Shown: piece by piece, positions 47,755 through 58,073 of the stretch
Layout of the letters: each line of letters starts with the position of its first letter
Numbering within the stretch: the stretch's first letter is position 1
The notes under the pieces: generated by a model
The model's database searches: none
Seen by the model: the letters and a program-made list of their open reading frames with translations, nothing else
Told to the model about the DNA's origin: nothing
Translations under genes and position numbers: made by a program
From: Glandiceps talaboti
Taxonomy: Eukaryota > Hemichordata > Enteropneusta > Spengelidae
NCBI RefSeq assembly: GCF_964340395.1
Contig: NC_135560.1
Coordinates: forward strand, 693,001-757,000
Direction of reading: 5' to 3'
Length of the DNA stretch: 64,000 bases

Positions 47755-50700
47755 ATGATTAAAATAGGTAATGACACATATCAAACTCTAATTAACAGAG
47801 GTTATCGACATGTAGGTGGCATTATGATGTTACCCAGATATCATGAACTTGAAAGAGCTTTTAAAGGATATGTGAAGTCATACAAAATTGATATTACCGA
47901 GAACGAGCCACATACGCAATTAATTGAAAATAAATACTTAATAAAACAAATCTTAGAACAAAATTTACAAGATACAGGTGGAATAAAAGCTATATTAACC
48001 TTAAAGATAAAATTTGTTAAAAATAATAAAAATATGGAAGAAATAACAAATGATGGTTATTTTAATAGTAGTCCATTGCAAATGATAAATTCTGACCAAA
48101 TAGATGAAGAAATTAATGTAAGTTTCGAAAGAATAATTGAGCTTATTGCTAAATGGTTACGTGAAGGTTCTGGATGGCAAATAAAAACACTTCTTAATTT
48201 TTATGTAAATATTGTAAAATACGAGCCTTTACAAGGTAGCTCATATATCAAATTACCCAAAGAACTACAACATCCAATGAAAGGTCTCATTAACATACAA
48301 AATAATGATGCTGAATATTTTAGATGGTGTCATTTAGCATATAAATTTCCAGTCGAAATTGATAAAAATAGATCATCTAAATACAAACAAGATATCGATG
48401 ATGTAAATTATAAAGGAATAACATTCCCAGTTACTACAAAACAAATACCAAAAATTGAAAACCAAAATAATATATCTATTTCTGTATTTGGTTATAGTCA
48501 AAATAAACAAGCATATCCAATTTATGTTAGTAAACAAACTTGTGAAGATCACCTTGATTTACTACTAATAACTCGTAGTGATAAAAATCATTATGTTTGG
48601 ATCAAAGACTTTAATCGATTCATGTATGGTATAACAAATCATAATGGAAGAAAGCATTTCTGTAGATATTGTTTACAACACTTTACAACTGAAGAGATTT
48701 TACATCAGCACATTCCTATTTGTTTTGAAATAAATGGTACACAAGCTATACGAATGCCAACTGATAAATGGTTATCATTTAAAAATTATTCAAAACAATT
48801 AAATGCACCATTTGTTATTTACGTAGATTTTGAATCGATAACTGAAAAAGTGAATACCAGCCATCCTAATAATAATACGGTATTCATGCAACATTATCAA
48901 AAGCATGAAGTATGTAGTTTCGGATATAAACTTGTTTGTTGTTACGATGACACATTCAGTAAAAAAAGTGTTATTTACAGAGGACCAAATGCATCCAAGA
49001 AATTTATACACACAACAACATTTTAATAAACCTTTGTGTATGAGTAAAAACGATGAAAACTGTTTCAAAAACGTGACGCAATGTCATATTTGTGAAAAAT
49101 CATACGAAAAAGATGACATACGAGTTCGTGATCATTGCCATATTACTGGTAAATACCGTGGTTCAGCACATGAATCCTGTAATATCAATTTTCAAGTAAC
49201 GAAGAAAATACCCGTTATATTTCATAACTTAAAGGGGTATGACAGTCATTTTATCGTACAAACTCTTGAAAATGTTGACGAAAAAATTAATATTATCCCA
49301 CATTCTATGGAAAAGTTCATGGCTATAATGGTTGGTACTCATTTAGTCTTCATAGATAGTTTAAATTTCTTGAATGCTTCATTAGAAAAACTCGTAGGTA
49401 ACACAAGTGATTTCAAATACACAAAACAAGAATTCCCCAATAGCTTAAAATTACTAACACGGAAGGGTGTATACCCCTATGACTATATGGATTCCACCGA
49501 AAAATTCAATGATGTTAGTCTTCCATTAAAAGAAACATTTTATTCTATTTTAAATGAGGCTGGTATAACCGATGATGATTATGTGCATGCGCAAGATATT
49601 TGGAAGCATTTTAATATGCAAACGATGGGTGATTATCATGATCTATATCTTAAAACTGATCTATTATTACTAACGGATGTATTTGAAAATTTCCGAAAGA
49701 CATGTAATCTATACTATAATCTTGATCCCTGTCCTTATTTCAGTGCTCCGGGATTATCTTGGGATGCCTGCTTAAAAATGACTAAAATTAATCTCGAATT
49801 ATTAACTGATATAGATATGCATAGAAAAAGGTCTTCGTGGTGGTATCTCTTATATATCCGCTGGTCATGCAAAGGCAAACAATCCATACATGAAAGATTA
49901 TGATCCGACTAAGGAATTAAAGTATATCATGTATTTAGATGCTAATAATCTCTATGGTTGGGCAATGGTTCAATCTTTACCAACGGATGGATTTAAATGG
50001 GTTGATGTAAATGAGCTTGATTGTAAAAACTTAGATAATTATACCAATGAAAGTGACCATGGATTAATCCTTGAAGTTGATCTTGAATATCCTAGCGAGT
50101 TGCACGATCTCCACAATGATTATCCTTTAGCACCTGAGAGACTATGTATTACTGAAGACATGTTATCTCCACATAACAAAAAGATACGTGACTTATTTAA
50201 TATCAAATGTGGAAATATAGAAAAAGTAACTACAACTCTGAGACCAAAAAAAAATTATGTACTTCATTTTCAAAACTTAAAACAATATTTATCACTCGGT
50301 TTAAAAGTCACTAAAATCCACAGAGCCATTGAGTTTAATCAATCAAAGTGGATGTCGCAATACATCTCATTTAACATGGAAAAAAGAAAGAAAGCAAGAA
50401 ATGCATTCGAAAAAGATTTCTTTAAGTTAATGAACAATTCTGTATTTGGACGAACCATGATGAATGTCCGGAAGCATCGCAGTATAAAATTATGCACATC
50501 TCAAAAGCAAATCAAGAAATTAGTAGCTAAACCAACTTTTGTTATGCAAAAAATTATAACGGAAGGATTGGTTGCTGTTGAAAACAAAAAAGAACGATTA
50601 ACTCTAAATCAACCTTTATATGCTGGGATGTGTATTCTTGATTTGTCTAAAACTTTAATGTATGACTTTCATTACAAATATATCAAAGAAAAATATGGTT

Positions 50701-51197
50701 CAAAAGCAAAATTGTTATTCACAGATACCGATTCATTAATGTATGAAATTCAAGCCGTTGATCCCTATAAAGATTTCTATCAAGATAAAGACCTGTTCGA
50801 TAATAGTGATTACTCATCTGAGAGTCCATACTTCTTTGATTATAATAAAAAGATAATCGGTAAAATGAAAGATGAATGTGCCGGTGTACCAATCACTGAA
50901 TTTGTTGGACTTCGTAGTAAAATGTATTCTTATATCACAGAAACTACTTCCACCCGAAAAGCAAAAGGAATGAAAAAGATAGTTATAAAAAAGAATATCA
51001 CCCATGAAGAATATAAGACAGTACTTTTTGAAAATTTACAAATGAAACATTCCATGAATACTATACGATCGATAAATCACCAGATTGGTAGTTACAAAAT
51101 CAATAAAACTTCTTTAAGTTGCTTTAATGATAAATGTTATGTTCTTGATCATCGTAATACGCTAGCATATGGTCATGTAACCTTAGGTAAGCTGTAA
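47755..51197 (+). pseudogene. Protein-primed family B DNA polymerase (Polinton type), two frameshifts
   Basis: Three consecutive open pieces make one polymerase: 47755-49026, about 49020-49830 and about 49830-51197. The first holds the N-terminal region and the FVIYVDFESI exonuclease-like box. The second has a CHICEKSYEKDDIRVRDHC zinc/HNH-like module with ITGKYRGSAH, and NLKGYDSHFIVQ (Exo II region). The third has the polymerase motifs: A (YLDANNLYGWAM), B (NNSVFGRTM, about 50433-50459) and C (FTDTDS, 50718-50735). Breaks are near 49010-49022 and in or near an A-run at about 49820-49830. An in-frame TGA at 47710 may truncate the N-terminus as well. The catalytic Asp residues are present, but the broken frame makes a functional product unlikely. 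Confidence 0.88.
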
Positions 51198-51204
51198 GTA
51201 ACCT

Positions 51205-51872
51205 TTAGGTAAGCTCAAGTTGAAATGAAATTGGATAACCATTAAAATTTATTAGTTCGTTATTTTGATTAGTTATCCAAATTCGAAGACTAGTTATATT
51301 CATTTTCTTAATTGGTACCGGAACATAAGCAGGAAATGAATAAGTGACAGGTTCTCCTATTTCACCCTTATTTTCCTGTATCGTTAAAATTTGTAAATAA
51401 TTAGACCTTTTTCCATTAATGTAATTAGTAGGTGTATCTATAATATTGCAGTAGACTACTTATTCAGTCACAGGAAGAAAATATGCTTTGTTTGGACTAA
51501 TACTCGATTCACTATATTCTTTCTCTTTAAAACAAGTATTTTTGCAAAATTCTTTGGCTTTGAAAAGTCTACTTTAACATTATCACCGAGTATCATCTGT
51601 GTTTTTCCTGTTGGCAAAATTCTCTTAAAATGAATTACTTTTGTTCTACCAATCGCTATTGATAATGTTTCTACATTGTAATTACCTGGTTCTCTTTTTT
51701 TAACTGATGTTTTATTGTTAACGGTAAAAGCAATTTCATTGTTTTCTTTCATAATATTATACCAGGAATTATATAATTTACACTCCAACAGTCGTATCTG
51801 TTTATAACCAGTCAGCGTTTCTGTAAAACTGATAGTAATATCATTAGATTCTTTGTTTATATACAACTTCAT
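51205..51872 (-). pseudogene. Penton-like minor capsid protein of the Polinton, broken
   Basis: The only minus-strand gene of the element. It starts MKLYINKESNDITISFTETL at 51872 and continues with L.. YKQIRLLECKLYNSWYNI, the usual start of Polinton single-jelly-roll minor capsid (penton) proteins. About 110 codons in, near 51530, the reading shifts. The continuation carries one TAA (51460-51462), then a run ending PVPIKKMNITSLRIWITNQ..G.PISFQLELT with a stop at 51205-51207. The full span is about 222 codons, usual for this protein. It converges on the polymerase with 7 bp between stops and is divergent from the next gene. Confidence 0.7.
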
Positions 51873-51930
51873 TCTTTTTTTATATTATATATTATATATT
51901 ATAAATTATATACGTAATACAAAATATAAT
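51873..51930. promoter_or_regulatory. Divergent AT-only intergenic region
   Basis: 58 bp, almost purely A/T (TATTATATATTATATATTAT), separate the starts of the capsid gene (minus) and the next gene (plus). It is a candidate bidirectional promoter, inferred from layout only. Confidence 0.4.
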
Positions 51931-52866
51931 ATGCCATCAAATTTTGGACTAGGTATAATAACATCTCTAGGATTTGAACTTAATGATCTCAAAGATGTTT
52001 ACACACCCACATCGTATTTAACCGGACGTAATAATAATAAAGATTTCATCTTTAAATGGAAAAATAATACTAAATCATTTAATTTAGAACCAGCAGCAAT
52101 TCAATCAAACGAGCATACCAACAATTTAGTAGACCTAAATGACGTAGATGAGACAATCAAAGAATATAGAGTATCAAAACATCATGTACCATTTGGTTTT
52201 ACGTATAGCAACAGAGATGCTAAGTTCTATGCTTTTGAATTACCACGAGATTTTGTTGAATTGATTGAAAAGCCATTAACTATTGATCATGGTTTAACTG
52301 ATCGAGTTCCTTATGTGTTGGTTTATAATGACAATAATAAGACATTTAGTTTAGCTGATATCAGACACTATTTACCGGAAGCAGATCCTAGACTAGACCT
52401 GTTAGACTTTCTGAATCCAAAGCTGCATTTAAAATTGGATGTTATAAAAACAATAGTGATGGAAAACATTATTTTACGTAAAATTATAAATTCAGGGGAA
52501 TGGTATTGTAGTTACAACGTTAAAGAAGGAAATGTTAACTTATTTTATGATACTCAGTTTAAAATATTGGGTTTGAAACCGCATGAGGGCGAGTCTAAAC
52601 TAAAATTGGTTACTGTTAGTGAAGCGATGACGGACGATATAAAGAAAGTAACCAGTGGTATCATTATTATTAAATGTATTAAATTAAATACTGAGGGTGA
52701 ATATGATACTCTTTTAGATGGATTTTCAATAAAGTGTGAACAACGTACATTATTAACTATTGAAATTCATATTGATAATGAGAATATTAATGTTACTTTT
52801 ACAGAAAATAAAGTGTTATCTAAAATAGCAGAAGCGTTAAAAAAAATGAAGTGTTATATGCAATAA
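51931..52866 (+). CDS. Unassigned Polinton protein, 311 residues
   Basis: The reading frame is open from 51853, but the first 26 codons translate the AT-rich spacer. The ATG at 51931 (MPSNFGLGIITSLGFELNDL) is the better start. The protein has mixed beta-rich composition with no Cys cluster, signal or clear membrane segment. Features include FKWKNNTKSFNLEPAAIQSN near the start, VPFGFTYSNRDAKFYAF in the middle and a Lys/Glu-rich C-terminus. I do not recognise a family. Its place next to the penton-like gene suggests a virion or assembly role, but this is only context. It is intact, unlike most genes around it. Confidence 0.6.
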   Translation: MPSNFGLGIITSLGFELNDLKDVYTPTSYLTGRNNNKDFIFKWKNNTKSFNLEPAAIQSNEHTNNLVDLNDVDETIKEYRVSKHHVPFGFTYSNRDAKFYAFELPRDFVELIEKPLTIDHGLTDRVPYVLVYNDNNKTFSLADIRHYLPEADPRLDLLDFLNPKLHLKLDVIKTIVMENIILRKIINSGEWYCSYNVKEGNVNLFYDTQFKILGLKPHEGESKLKLVTVSEAMTDDIKKVTSGIIIIKCIKLNTEGEYDTLLDGFSIKCEQRTLLTIEIHIDNENINVTFTENKVLSKIAEALKKMKCYMQ

Positions 52867-52983
52867 CACAAGGGTTAAATTTTCTAGATATCAAAACAAT
52901 AACTTTGAAACGTATGATTCTTATAGATTTTAAAGTATTTTAAATTAGTATTTAATATAGATTAATTATATAAAAAATATAAA

Positions 52984-53555
52984 ATGAATAAATCTCTCAA
53001 CTTATCTCTCAAGGATCTTAAAGATTTTAAATCTATGAAAATAATCCCAGGTGTTAAATATCAGATAGAATATGAAAATAATATGTTTAAATTAAAGCCG
53101 ATTCCGCCTCCAAAGCCTAAAATACCGGAGTCAGAAATTGTGATAATTGAATTAGATCATAAAAAATTGTTAGACTATTGGTAAATGAATTTTCTCATAT
53201 AATAAACACGGATAAAGTAACTTTTGATAGTGATAAAAACGATTACTTTATTCAACCGGGAACTTATCATATTCAACATTTTGTAGAATCCGGTAGTATT
53301 TATAAAGATATTAACGAGACTGCAATAGTTAATTTTGATATAAAATTCGATGATAAAATTAAAATATCTCATACAACATACGTTATAAATAAACAAATTA
53401 TACCAGCATCTGTGTCTCGGTTATTTAATGTTAAGAAAAGGGCTAAAGTCACTATTAGTTTTAGGGTCTTCGATCGTCGTTATTCTAAAATAACTTTTCG
53501 TTCCACTTTGATTATCAAACCTTTTAAAAATAACATTTTTACATATATAAAGTGA
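52984..53555 (+). pseudogene. Small unassigned Polinton gene with a frameshift in an A-run
   Basis: Two overlapping frames, 52984-53184 and about 53163-53555, join across a run of six A at 53161-53166. The first (66 codons) has a Pro/Lys stretch (KPIPPPKPKIPES). The second (about 125 codons) is beta-rich, with QPGTYHIQHFVESGSIYKDI and a basic C-terminus. One indel would make a single protein of about 190 residues. Otherwise these are two genes overlapping by about 20 bp. No family is recognised. Confidence 0.5.
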
Positions 53556-53564
53556 TACCACAAA

Positions 53565-54020
53565 ATGATTGGCCAAGTTACCACAAATGTTACCACAATA
53601 CAGGATTTGAGTAATTATCTTACACGAGTATGTAGTGCATATAGACGTTCTTACAAATTTTTAAGTCGTATTAATAAAGCGATACTCATTACTAGTGGAA
53701 TTATTTCAGGAACTGCCACATTAGCTATAGTTCCTGCGATACCAGTTTTTGTCAGTGCATTAGCTGCAGTTCCCATAATTGTTACAGTTGTTAATCAAAA
53801 CTTAAAGCTATCGGATAAAATAACAAATTTAAAATTACAGTATCAGAATTTCAAAGAATTACTAACATATACGCAAGCAAATATTTACTCTGAAACACCT
53901 CAGGAATTTATTCAGGAAGTATTCATGAAGTCTCTTGAAATGCCAAAAGCTGCTAATTATACTCCACCTTTGGAGCGTTACTTGAAGTATTATAAACTGA
54001 ATGGTTATTCAGAAATATAA
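53565..54020 (+). CDS. Polinton membrane protein, 151 residues
   Basis: A single long hydrophobic segment spans about residues 38-78 (ILITSGIISGTATLAIVPAI and onward), probably two close membrane helices with an A/V/P-rich turn. The N-terminal part is Thr/Arg-rich, and the cytosolic-type C-terminal half has LKLQYQNFKELLTYTQ, possibly a coiled coil. Membrane proteins of this size are typical companions of capsid genes in Polintons. It is intact and follows the previous frame by about 10 bp. Function is unknown. Confidence 0.6.
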   Translation: MIGQVTTNVTTIQDLSNYLTRVCSAYRRSYKFLSRINKAILITSGIISGTATLAIVPAIPVFVSALAAVPIIVTVVNQNLKLSDKITNLKLQYQNFKELLTYTQANIYSETPQEFIQEVFMKSLEMPKAANYTPPLERYLKYYKLNGYSEI

Positions 54021-54081
54021 TAAATATAATAAATATTATTAAATATTACTTTATAGTTTATAGTTTATATAATTTACTAAT

Positions 54082-55145
54082 ATGGACCAGTATTTGCGAG
54101 ACTTGTATTATAATTCTGATTTAGCATACAGCGGCATCACAAAATTGTGGCGTAAAATCAAAGAAGACAAGAAACAAAAAATGATTAAATATAAGGAATT
54201 GAAACAATGGCTGGAAGAACAAGAAGTTTACACTATGCACAAACCAGCAATTAAAAAGTTCCCTTACCGCAAAGTAATTGTTTATGGAATCGATGACCAG
54301 TGGCAAGCTGACATTGTAGAGATGAATAATGATCAGGGGTATCGTTACATCCTGACTGTTATCGATGTGTTATCGAAGTAAGCTTGGGCGATACCACTCA
54401 AATCAAAACGTGGTATTGAAATGGCTGACACATTTGAGTTAATTTTTTAAGACCGTGAACCGAATAAAATACAATTTGATGAAGGTCGGGAATTTTACAA
54501 TAAGCATGTTAAAGATCTCTTTGAAAAACGTGAAATTGAGTGGTTTAGTACACGATCTGATAAAAAAGTATCGGTTGTTGAGCGTTTTAACAGGACACTT
54601 AAATCATGTATGTATAAATATTTTACTGATAAACAGACTAGAAAATGGGTTGACGTACTAGATCGATTAGTGGATGGTTATAACAATACTTATCACAATT
54701 CAATCCACATGACTCCAAAGAATGAAAATATCGTTTGTATAATTTGTATGGTGCTTATCTCACTGTTGAATATGGAACTCCGAAGTTTAATATCGGTGAT
54801 ACCATGAGAATTTCCACATACAAGAACGTGTTTGCCAAAGGATATCTACCAAACTACACACGTGAACCTTTCAAAATCAAACAAATTATCTTTGGTCCCG
54901 TTATTGTTTACACTCTGGAAGGTTTATCGGGTGAAGACATTGAAGGCACGTTTTATGAGCAAGAATTATCGATTGATAATATGACTAAGGAATCGAAAGA
55001 CTCGAAGGAGCCGAAGGAACCGAAGGAATATAAAATTGAAAAAATATTACGTAAGAAAAAAATCAAAGGTCATGAATACGCATTGGTAAAATGGTTAGGA
55101 TATGACGATAAATTCAATTCTTGGGAACCGATTGAAAATATTTAA
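54082..55145 (+). pseudogene. Retroviral-type (rve) integrase with C-terminal chromodomain, broken
   Basis: Domain order is intact. The N-terminal region is followed by the catalytic core, with Asp in DDQWQADIVEM (54310-54312), Asp in FDEGREF (54478-54480) and Glu in VVERFNRTLK (54580-54582), about 33 residues after the second Asp. Then come a small SH3-like region (FNIGDTMRIS, FAKGYLPNYTREPF) and a chromodomain (YKIEKILRKKKIKGHEYALV, then KWLGYDDKFNSWEP) ending at 55145. Two in-frame TAA codons (54379-54381 and 54448-54450) and a frameshift near 54725 break it. In Polintons this enzyme inserts the linear DNA with a 6-bp duplication. Confidence 0.9.
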
Positions 55146-55203
55146 AATATTAAAAATATTAAAAAATAGTATAATTTAATGAATAGTACAACAGTTTAGC
55201 AAA

Positions 55204-55473
55204 ATGTTTAAAGAACATAATATAACCAAATTTTTAAACAAGTACAAAGACGTCCTTGGTTTTAATGTAGAGCTCGAATGGGACAACTTCAGAAGGAAAA
55301 ATATGCACGTATTAATAGTAAATCCAGGGACAAAATTGAAAGATCAAGGTTTATATCAAATTATTTTAGCCTTTTGTAAAGAAGTCGAAAAAAAGAATTT
55401 TTTTAAACGTATTGAATTCTTAGGTTTATTTCCAGAGCCACAGGACAATCAAGAGGCTAAATTTTTTAATTAA
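55204..55473 (+). CDS. Unassigned small Polinton protein, 89 residues
   Basis: An intact, charged frame with no membrane segment or Cys motif. Phrases include ITKFLNKYKDVLGFNVELEW and LIVNPGTKLKDQGLYQIILA. It lies 58 bp after the integrase in the same direction. No family is recognised. Confidence 0.5.
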   Translation: MFKEHNITKFLNKYKDVLGFNVELEWDNFRRKNMHVLIVNPGTKLKDQGLYQIILAFCKEVEKKNFFKRIEFLGLFPEPQDNQEAKFFN

Positions 55474-55587
55474 TACTGGGTTCTTAAATTAATACAAGAT
55501 ACTAGGAACAGACGTATATTTCAAGATAATTATGGAAATATATTAGTATGTTTTATATAGACCCTTTTATATAGAACTTGAAAAAAA

Positions 55588-56964
55588 ATGTGGTCATTAG
55601 GATTACCAGAAATAACAAGAACGAAAACGAAGACGAAGCCACTCGTACCGGAACAGCCGCATTTGCTTCACTTTCCAAAACCATTTACGCTAACACAAAA
55701 TGCTAACTATGCACTACATCAACCATTTCATAAACAGTTATCCATGGAATGTTGTCACTTACGAGATACACTCATCAACATGGATGTTTATGTAAGCGAA
55801 ACTGATCGATTCAATATAAAATTGAGAGATATATTCAAAAACTACATAGTAATTCATTATAATGCAGACAGCGCCAACAAATGGTTGAAAGGTCCAAATA
55901 CGCATTACTGGGATCAACAATTGAATTTTGCTGTTTGGTTAGCTACGACCGGATGCGGTGTTAGTATTCACGATCATCTGTATAATGATGATATTCCAAA
56001 ACAGATTCAATCATTTTTTAGATTTCATGTGTACTTTACGATACGCCGTATATTGAATGAACTTTCTTGCCCACTACCTGATGACCCCGACACTTTTAGT
56101 AAAACCGATAATTTATATGATGTACCGTCTTATCATAGAATATGTGATGAATTCGGACTAGATTATAATACAGATTTCAGATTCACGTATGACACATCAG
56201 GAAACAATGGTATAGGGGTCGGATATGAGTGGTGGAAAAAACCATATATAAAAGAAATCCAATATAAATATCAAGATACAATGGTTGAAAACCCTGATGC
56301 TCCAGATGAGGCTCGCAGAAGTTGGCATTGGTATAAATTTCAAACTGCCGATTATAAACCATACAACTACTTTGTTTTAGAAAACAGTACAGGCTTCACA
56401 CAAGCGGGTTTAGGAAGATTGAATCGATCGATCGAAGCTTATGTATATTGTGTGTTAGGAAGTCAAGCAGACACACGAGTAAGTATAGCAGACTCTGGTG
56501 GTGCCGGTCAAGAAACGAGACAAAAAATGATTTCATTACTCGAGGATGAGAAGAGAGGCATTAATGAGGACAACAGTATACCCCGTTATCAAAATGTAAT
56601 TAATGCAACGAGGGTAAAGTTAGATCTAGCCATTTCTCCTTCTTTATGGTTAATCCCGAGTAAAATGATTATAAATTTGAATACGAATGTGGCGGGTTAT
56701 AACAATTTCTTGCAACAGGCGACAGAAGATATGAAGTTCGGTTATAACAACACAAATAATGACGTAAAAAAATCAGCATTAAAAGAAATGGAAGGTCATG
56801 ATGATCCAGTGCAACGGCTAGATGCGGTAGCAGATGGAGCAGATGTAGCAGATGTAGCAGAAGTCGAAGCAGTAGCAGTAACACAAGAGCATGACGTTGT
56901 TCATGAATATTCAATGATGGGAATAATAATCGGTGCAATATTTTTAAGTTACATATTTATATAA
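55588..56964 (+). CDS. Conserved-type Polinton protein of unknown role, 458 residues, C-terminal membrane anchor
   Basis: The largest intact frame in the element. It carries LNFAVWLATTGCGVSIHDHL, FRFHVYFTIRRILNEL, YHRICDEFGLDYNTDFRF and ENSTGFTQAGLGRLNRSI, a pattern I associate with a protein carried by many invertebrate Polintons. The last ~16 residues form a hydrophobic segment (MMGIIIGAIFLSYIFI). Just before it lies a low-complexity stretch of Ala, Val, Asp and Glu. A virion-associated or membrane role is possible, but I cannot name it. It is not an obvious double-jelly-roll major capsid protein by eye. Confidence 0.6.
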   Translation: MWSLGLPEITRTKTKTKPLVPEQPHLLHFPKPFTLTQNANYALHQPFHKQLSMECCHLRDTLINMDVYVSETDRFNIKLRDIFKNYIVIHYNADSANKWLKGPNTHYWDQQLNFAVWLATTGCGVSIHDHLYNDDIPKQIQSFFRFHVYFTIRRILNELSCPLPDDPDTFSKTDNLYDVPSYHRICDEFGLDYNTDFRFTYDTSGNNGIGVGYEWWKKPYIKEIQYKYQDTMVENPDAPDEARRSWHWYKFQTADYKPYNYFVLENSTGFTQAGLGRLNRSIEAYVYCVLGSQADTRVSIADSGGAGQETRQKMISLLEDEKRGINEDNSIPRYQNVINATRVKLDLAISPSLWLIPSKMIINLNTNVAGYNNFLQQATEDMKFGYNNTNNDVKKSALKEMEGHDDPVQRLDAVADGADVADVAEVEAVAVTQEHDVVHEYSMMGIIIGAIFLSYIFI

Positions 56965-56978
56965 ATATTTATAATACA

Positions 56979-57211
56979 ATGGCTGATTTTGATCCTTTTG
57001 ATATTGATCCTTTAAGGGAAAATGTAGATTATGAAGAACCTGGAGTAGACTATGAAATGACAAACTATGAACAAGATTCGTTGGATTTTTTGGCGGAAAC
57101 GGAACAGGACCTCCAGGAAACATCATTCACAGACCCGATAGGTGCAGCAGATAAACTGACTGAATTAAAAAATAAAGTGTTAGAAGAAACTATTGATGCA
57201 GTTATTAAAAA
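56979..57211 (+). CDS. Truncated acidic Polinton protein
   Basis: The frame begins MADFDPFDIDPLRENVDYEE and is strongly acidic. It runs intact for about 78 codons, until TACCGCC-family sequence starts at 57212. The last dozen codons of the open frame (to 57251) are repeat-derived. The original C-terminus is lost. Acidic proteins with this kind of start occur next to the preceding gene in other Polintons, as I recall, but no function is known to me. Confidence 0.5.
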
Positions 57212-57809
57212 TACCGCCAATAGCGTTGTAGCACAACTGTACAGTTTTTAAAAATGTTTATCCATATGGTAGTCCATGCTAACAATAAGTGTTCATTTGG
57301 TGAATAACTATCCAGTTGCCTATCCAACCATGTTGCTATCTTTACGATATATGCTATCATTTGGCTGTTGCTATGGGCGTGGTCATGTTGTTAGATATAT
57401 TTGCATACATTTTTGTATGTTTTTGTTCACTTGTGGATGAATTCCTGATATTATCTTTGCAATATACGTGATCATTTGGCTGTTGCCATGGGCGTGGTCT
57501 TGTTGCAGGCATATTTACATACATTTTTTTGAATGTTTATTCAATTGTCTATTAATCCCCGTTGAGTATCTTCGCAATATATGTGATCATTTGACTGTAG
57601 CTATGGGCGTGGTCTTGTTGCTAGGCACTTTTGCATACATTTTTTGAATGTTTATTCATTTGTCTTTCTAATTCTGTTGTCATCTTTGCAATATATGTGA
57701 TTATTTGGCTGTTGCTATGGGCGTGGTCTTGTTGCTAGGCAAATTTACATACATTTTTTGAATGTTTAATCAATTGTCTATTAATCCCCGTTGTTATCTT
57801 CGCAATACT
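57212..57809 (+). mobile_element. TACCGCC-family repeat, 5' part, truncating the Polinton gene
   Basis: The copy begins TACCGCCAATAGCGTTGTAG and contains four units with GGGCGTGGTC, each followed by TTGTTGC.., CATACATTTTTTGAATGTTT and TTATCTTCGCAATA. The body and 3' end are missing. It stops at GCAATACTAG before unrelated sequence. Confidence 0.8.
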
Positions 57810-58011
57810 AGTATTTGAACGGGAATTCTATAGGACAACAAACTAATGTAATGTCTGCATTTCATGTAACAAAGATGCCTTGTGAACGTCGGTGTACACG
57901 TCTTCGTAGTATCGCATTATTCCTAGAGGATTGCATATGCCTTTTACAAGTATTCAGTAATTAAAGAGGTACTTGAGATGTGTTTTACAGCGTTATACAC
58001 TAAACAATTTA
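57810..58011. other. Segment with an inverted partner at 60325-60385
   Basis: The first 60 bases or so (GAACGGGAATTCTATAGGAC through CATTTCATGTAACAAAGATG) recur inverted near 60322-60384. The rest is unassigned. Confidence 0.7.
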
Positions 58012-58041
58012 TTAGCTCCCGTATGGGAGGTAACGTAGCGA

Positions 58042-58073
<32 letters not shown>

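Noticed and set aside
51853-51930. Upstream start of the 311-residue Polinton gene with a hydrophobic N-terminus
   Set aside because: The extra residues translate the AT-only spacer and overlap the start of the divergent capsid gene. The ATG at 51931 is more likely.
56669-56938. Leu/His-rich minus-strand frame
   Set aside because: It is a shadow of the Ala/Val/Asp low-complexity stretch of the 458-residue gene.
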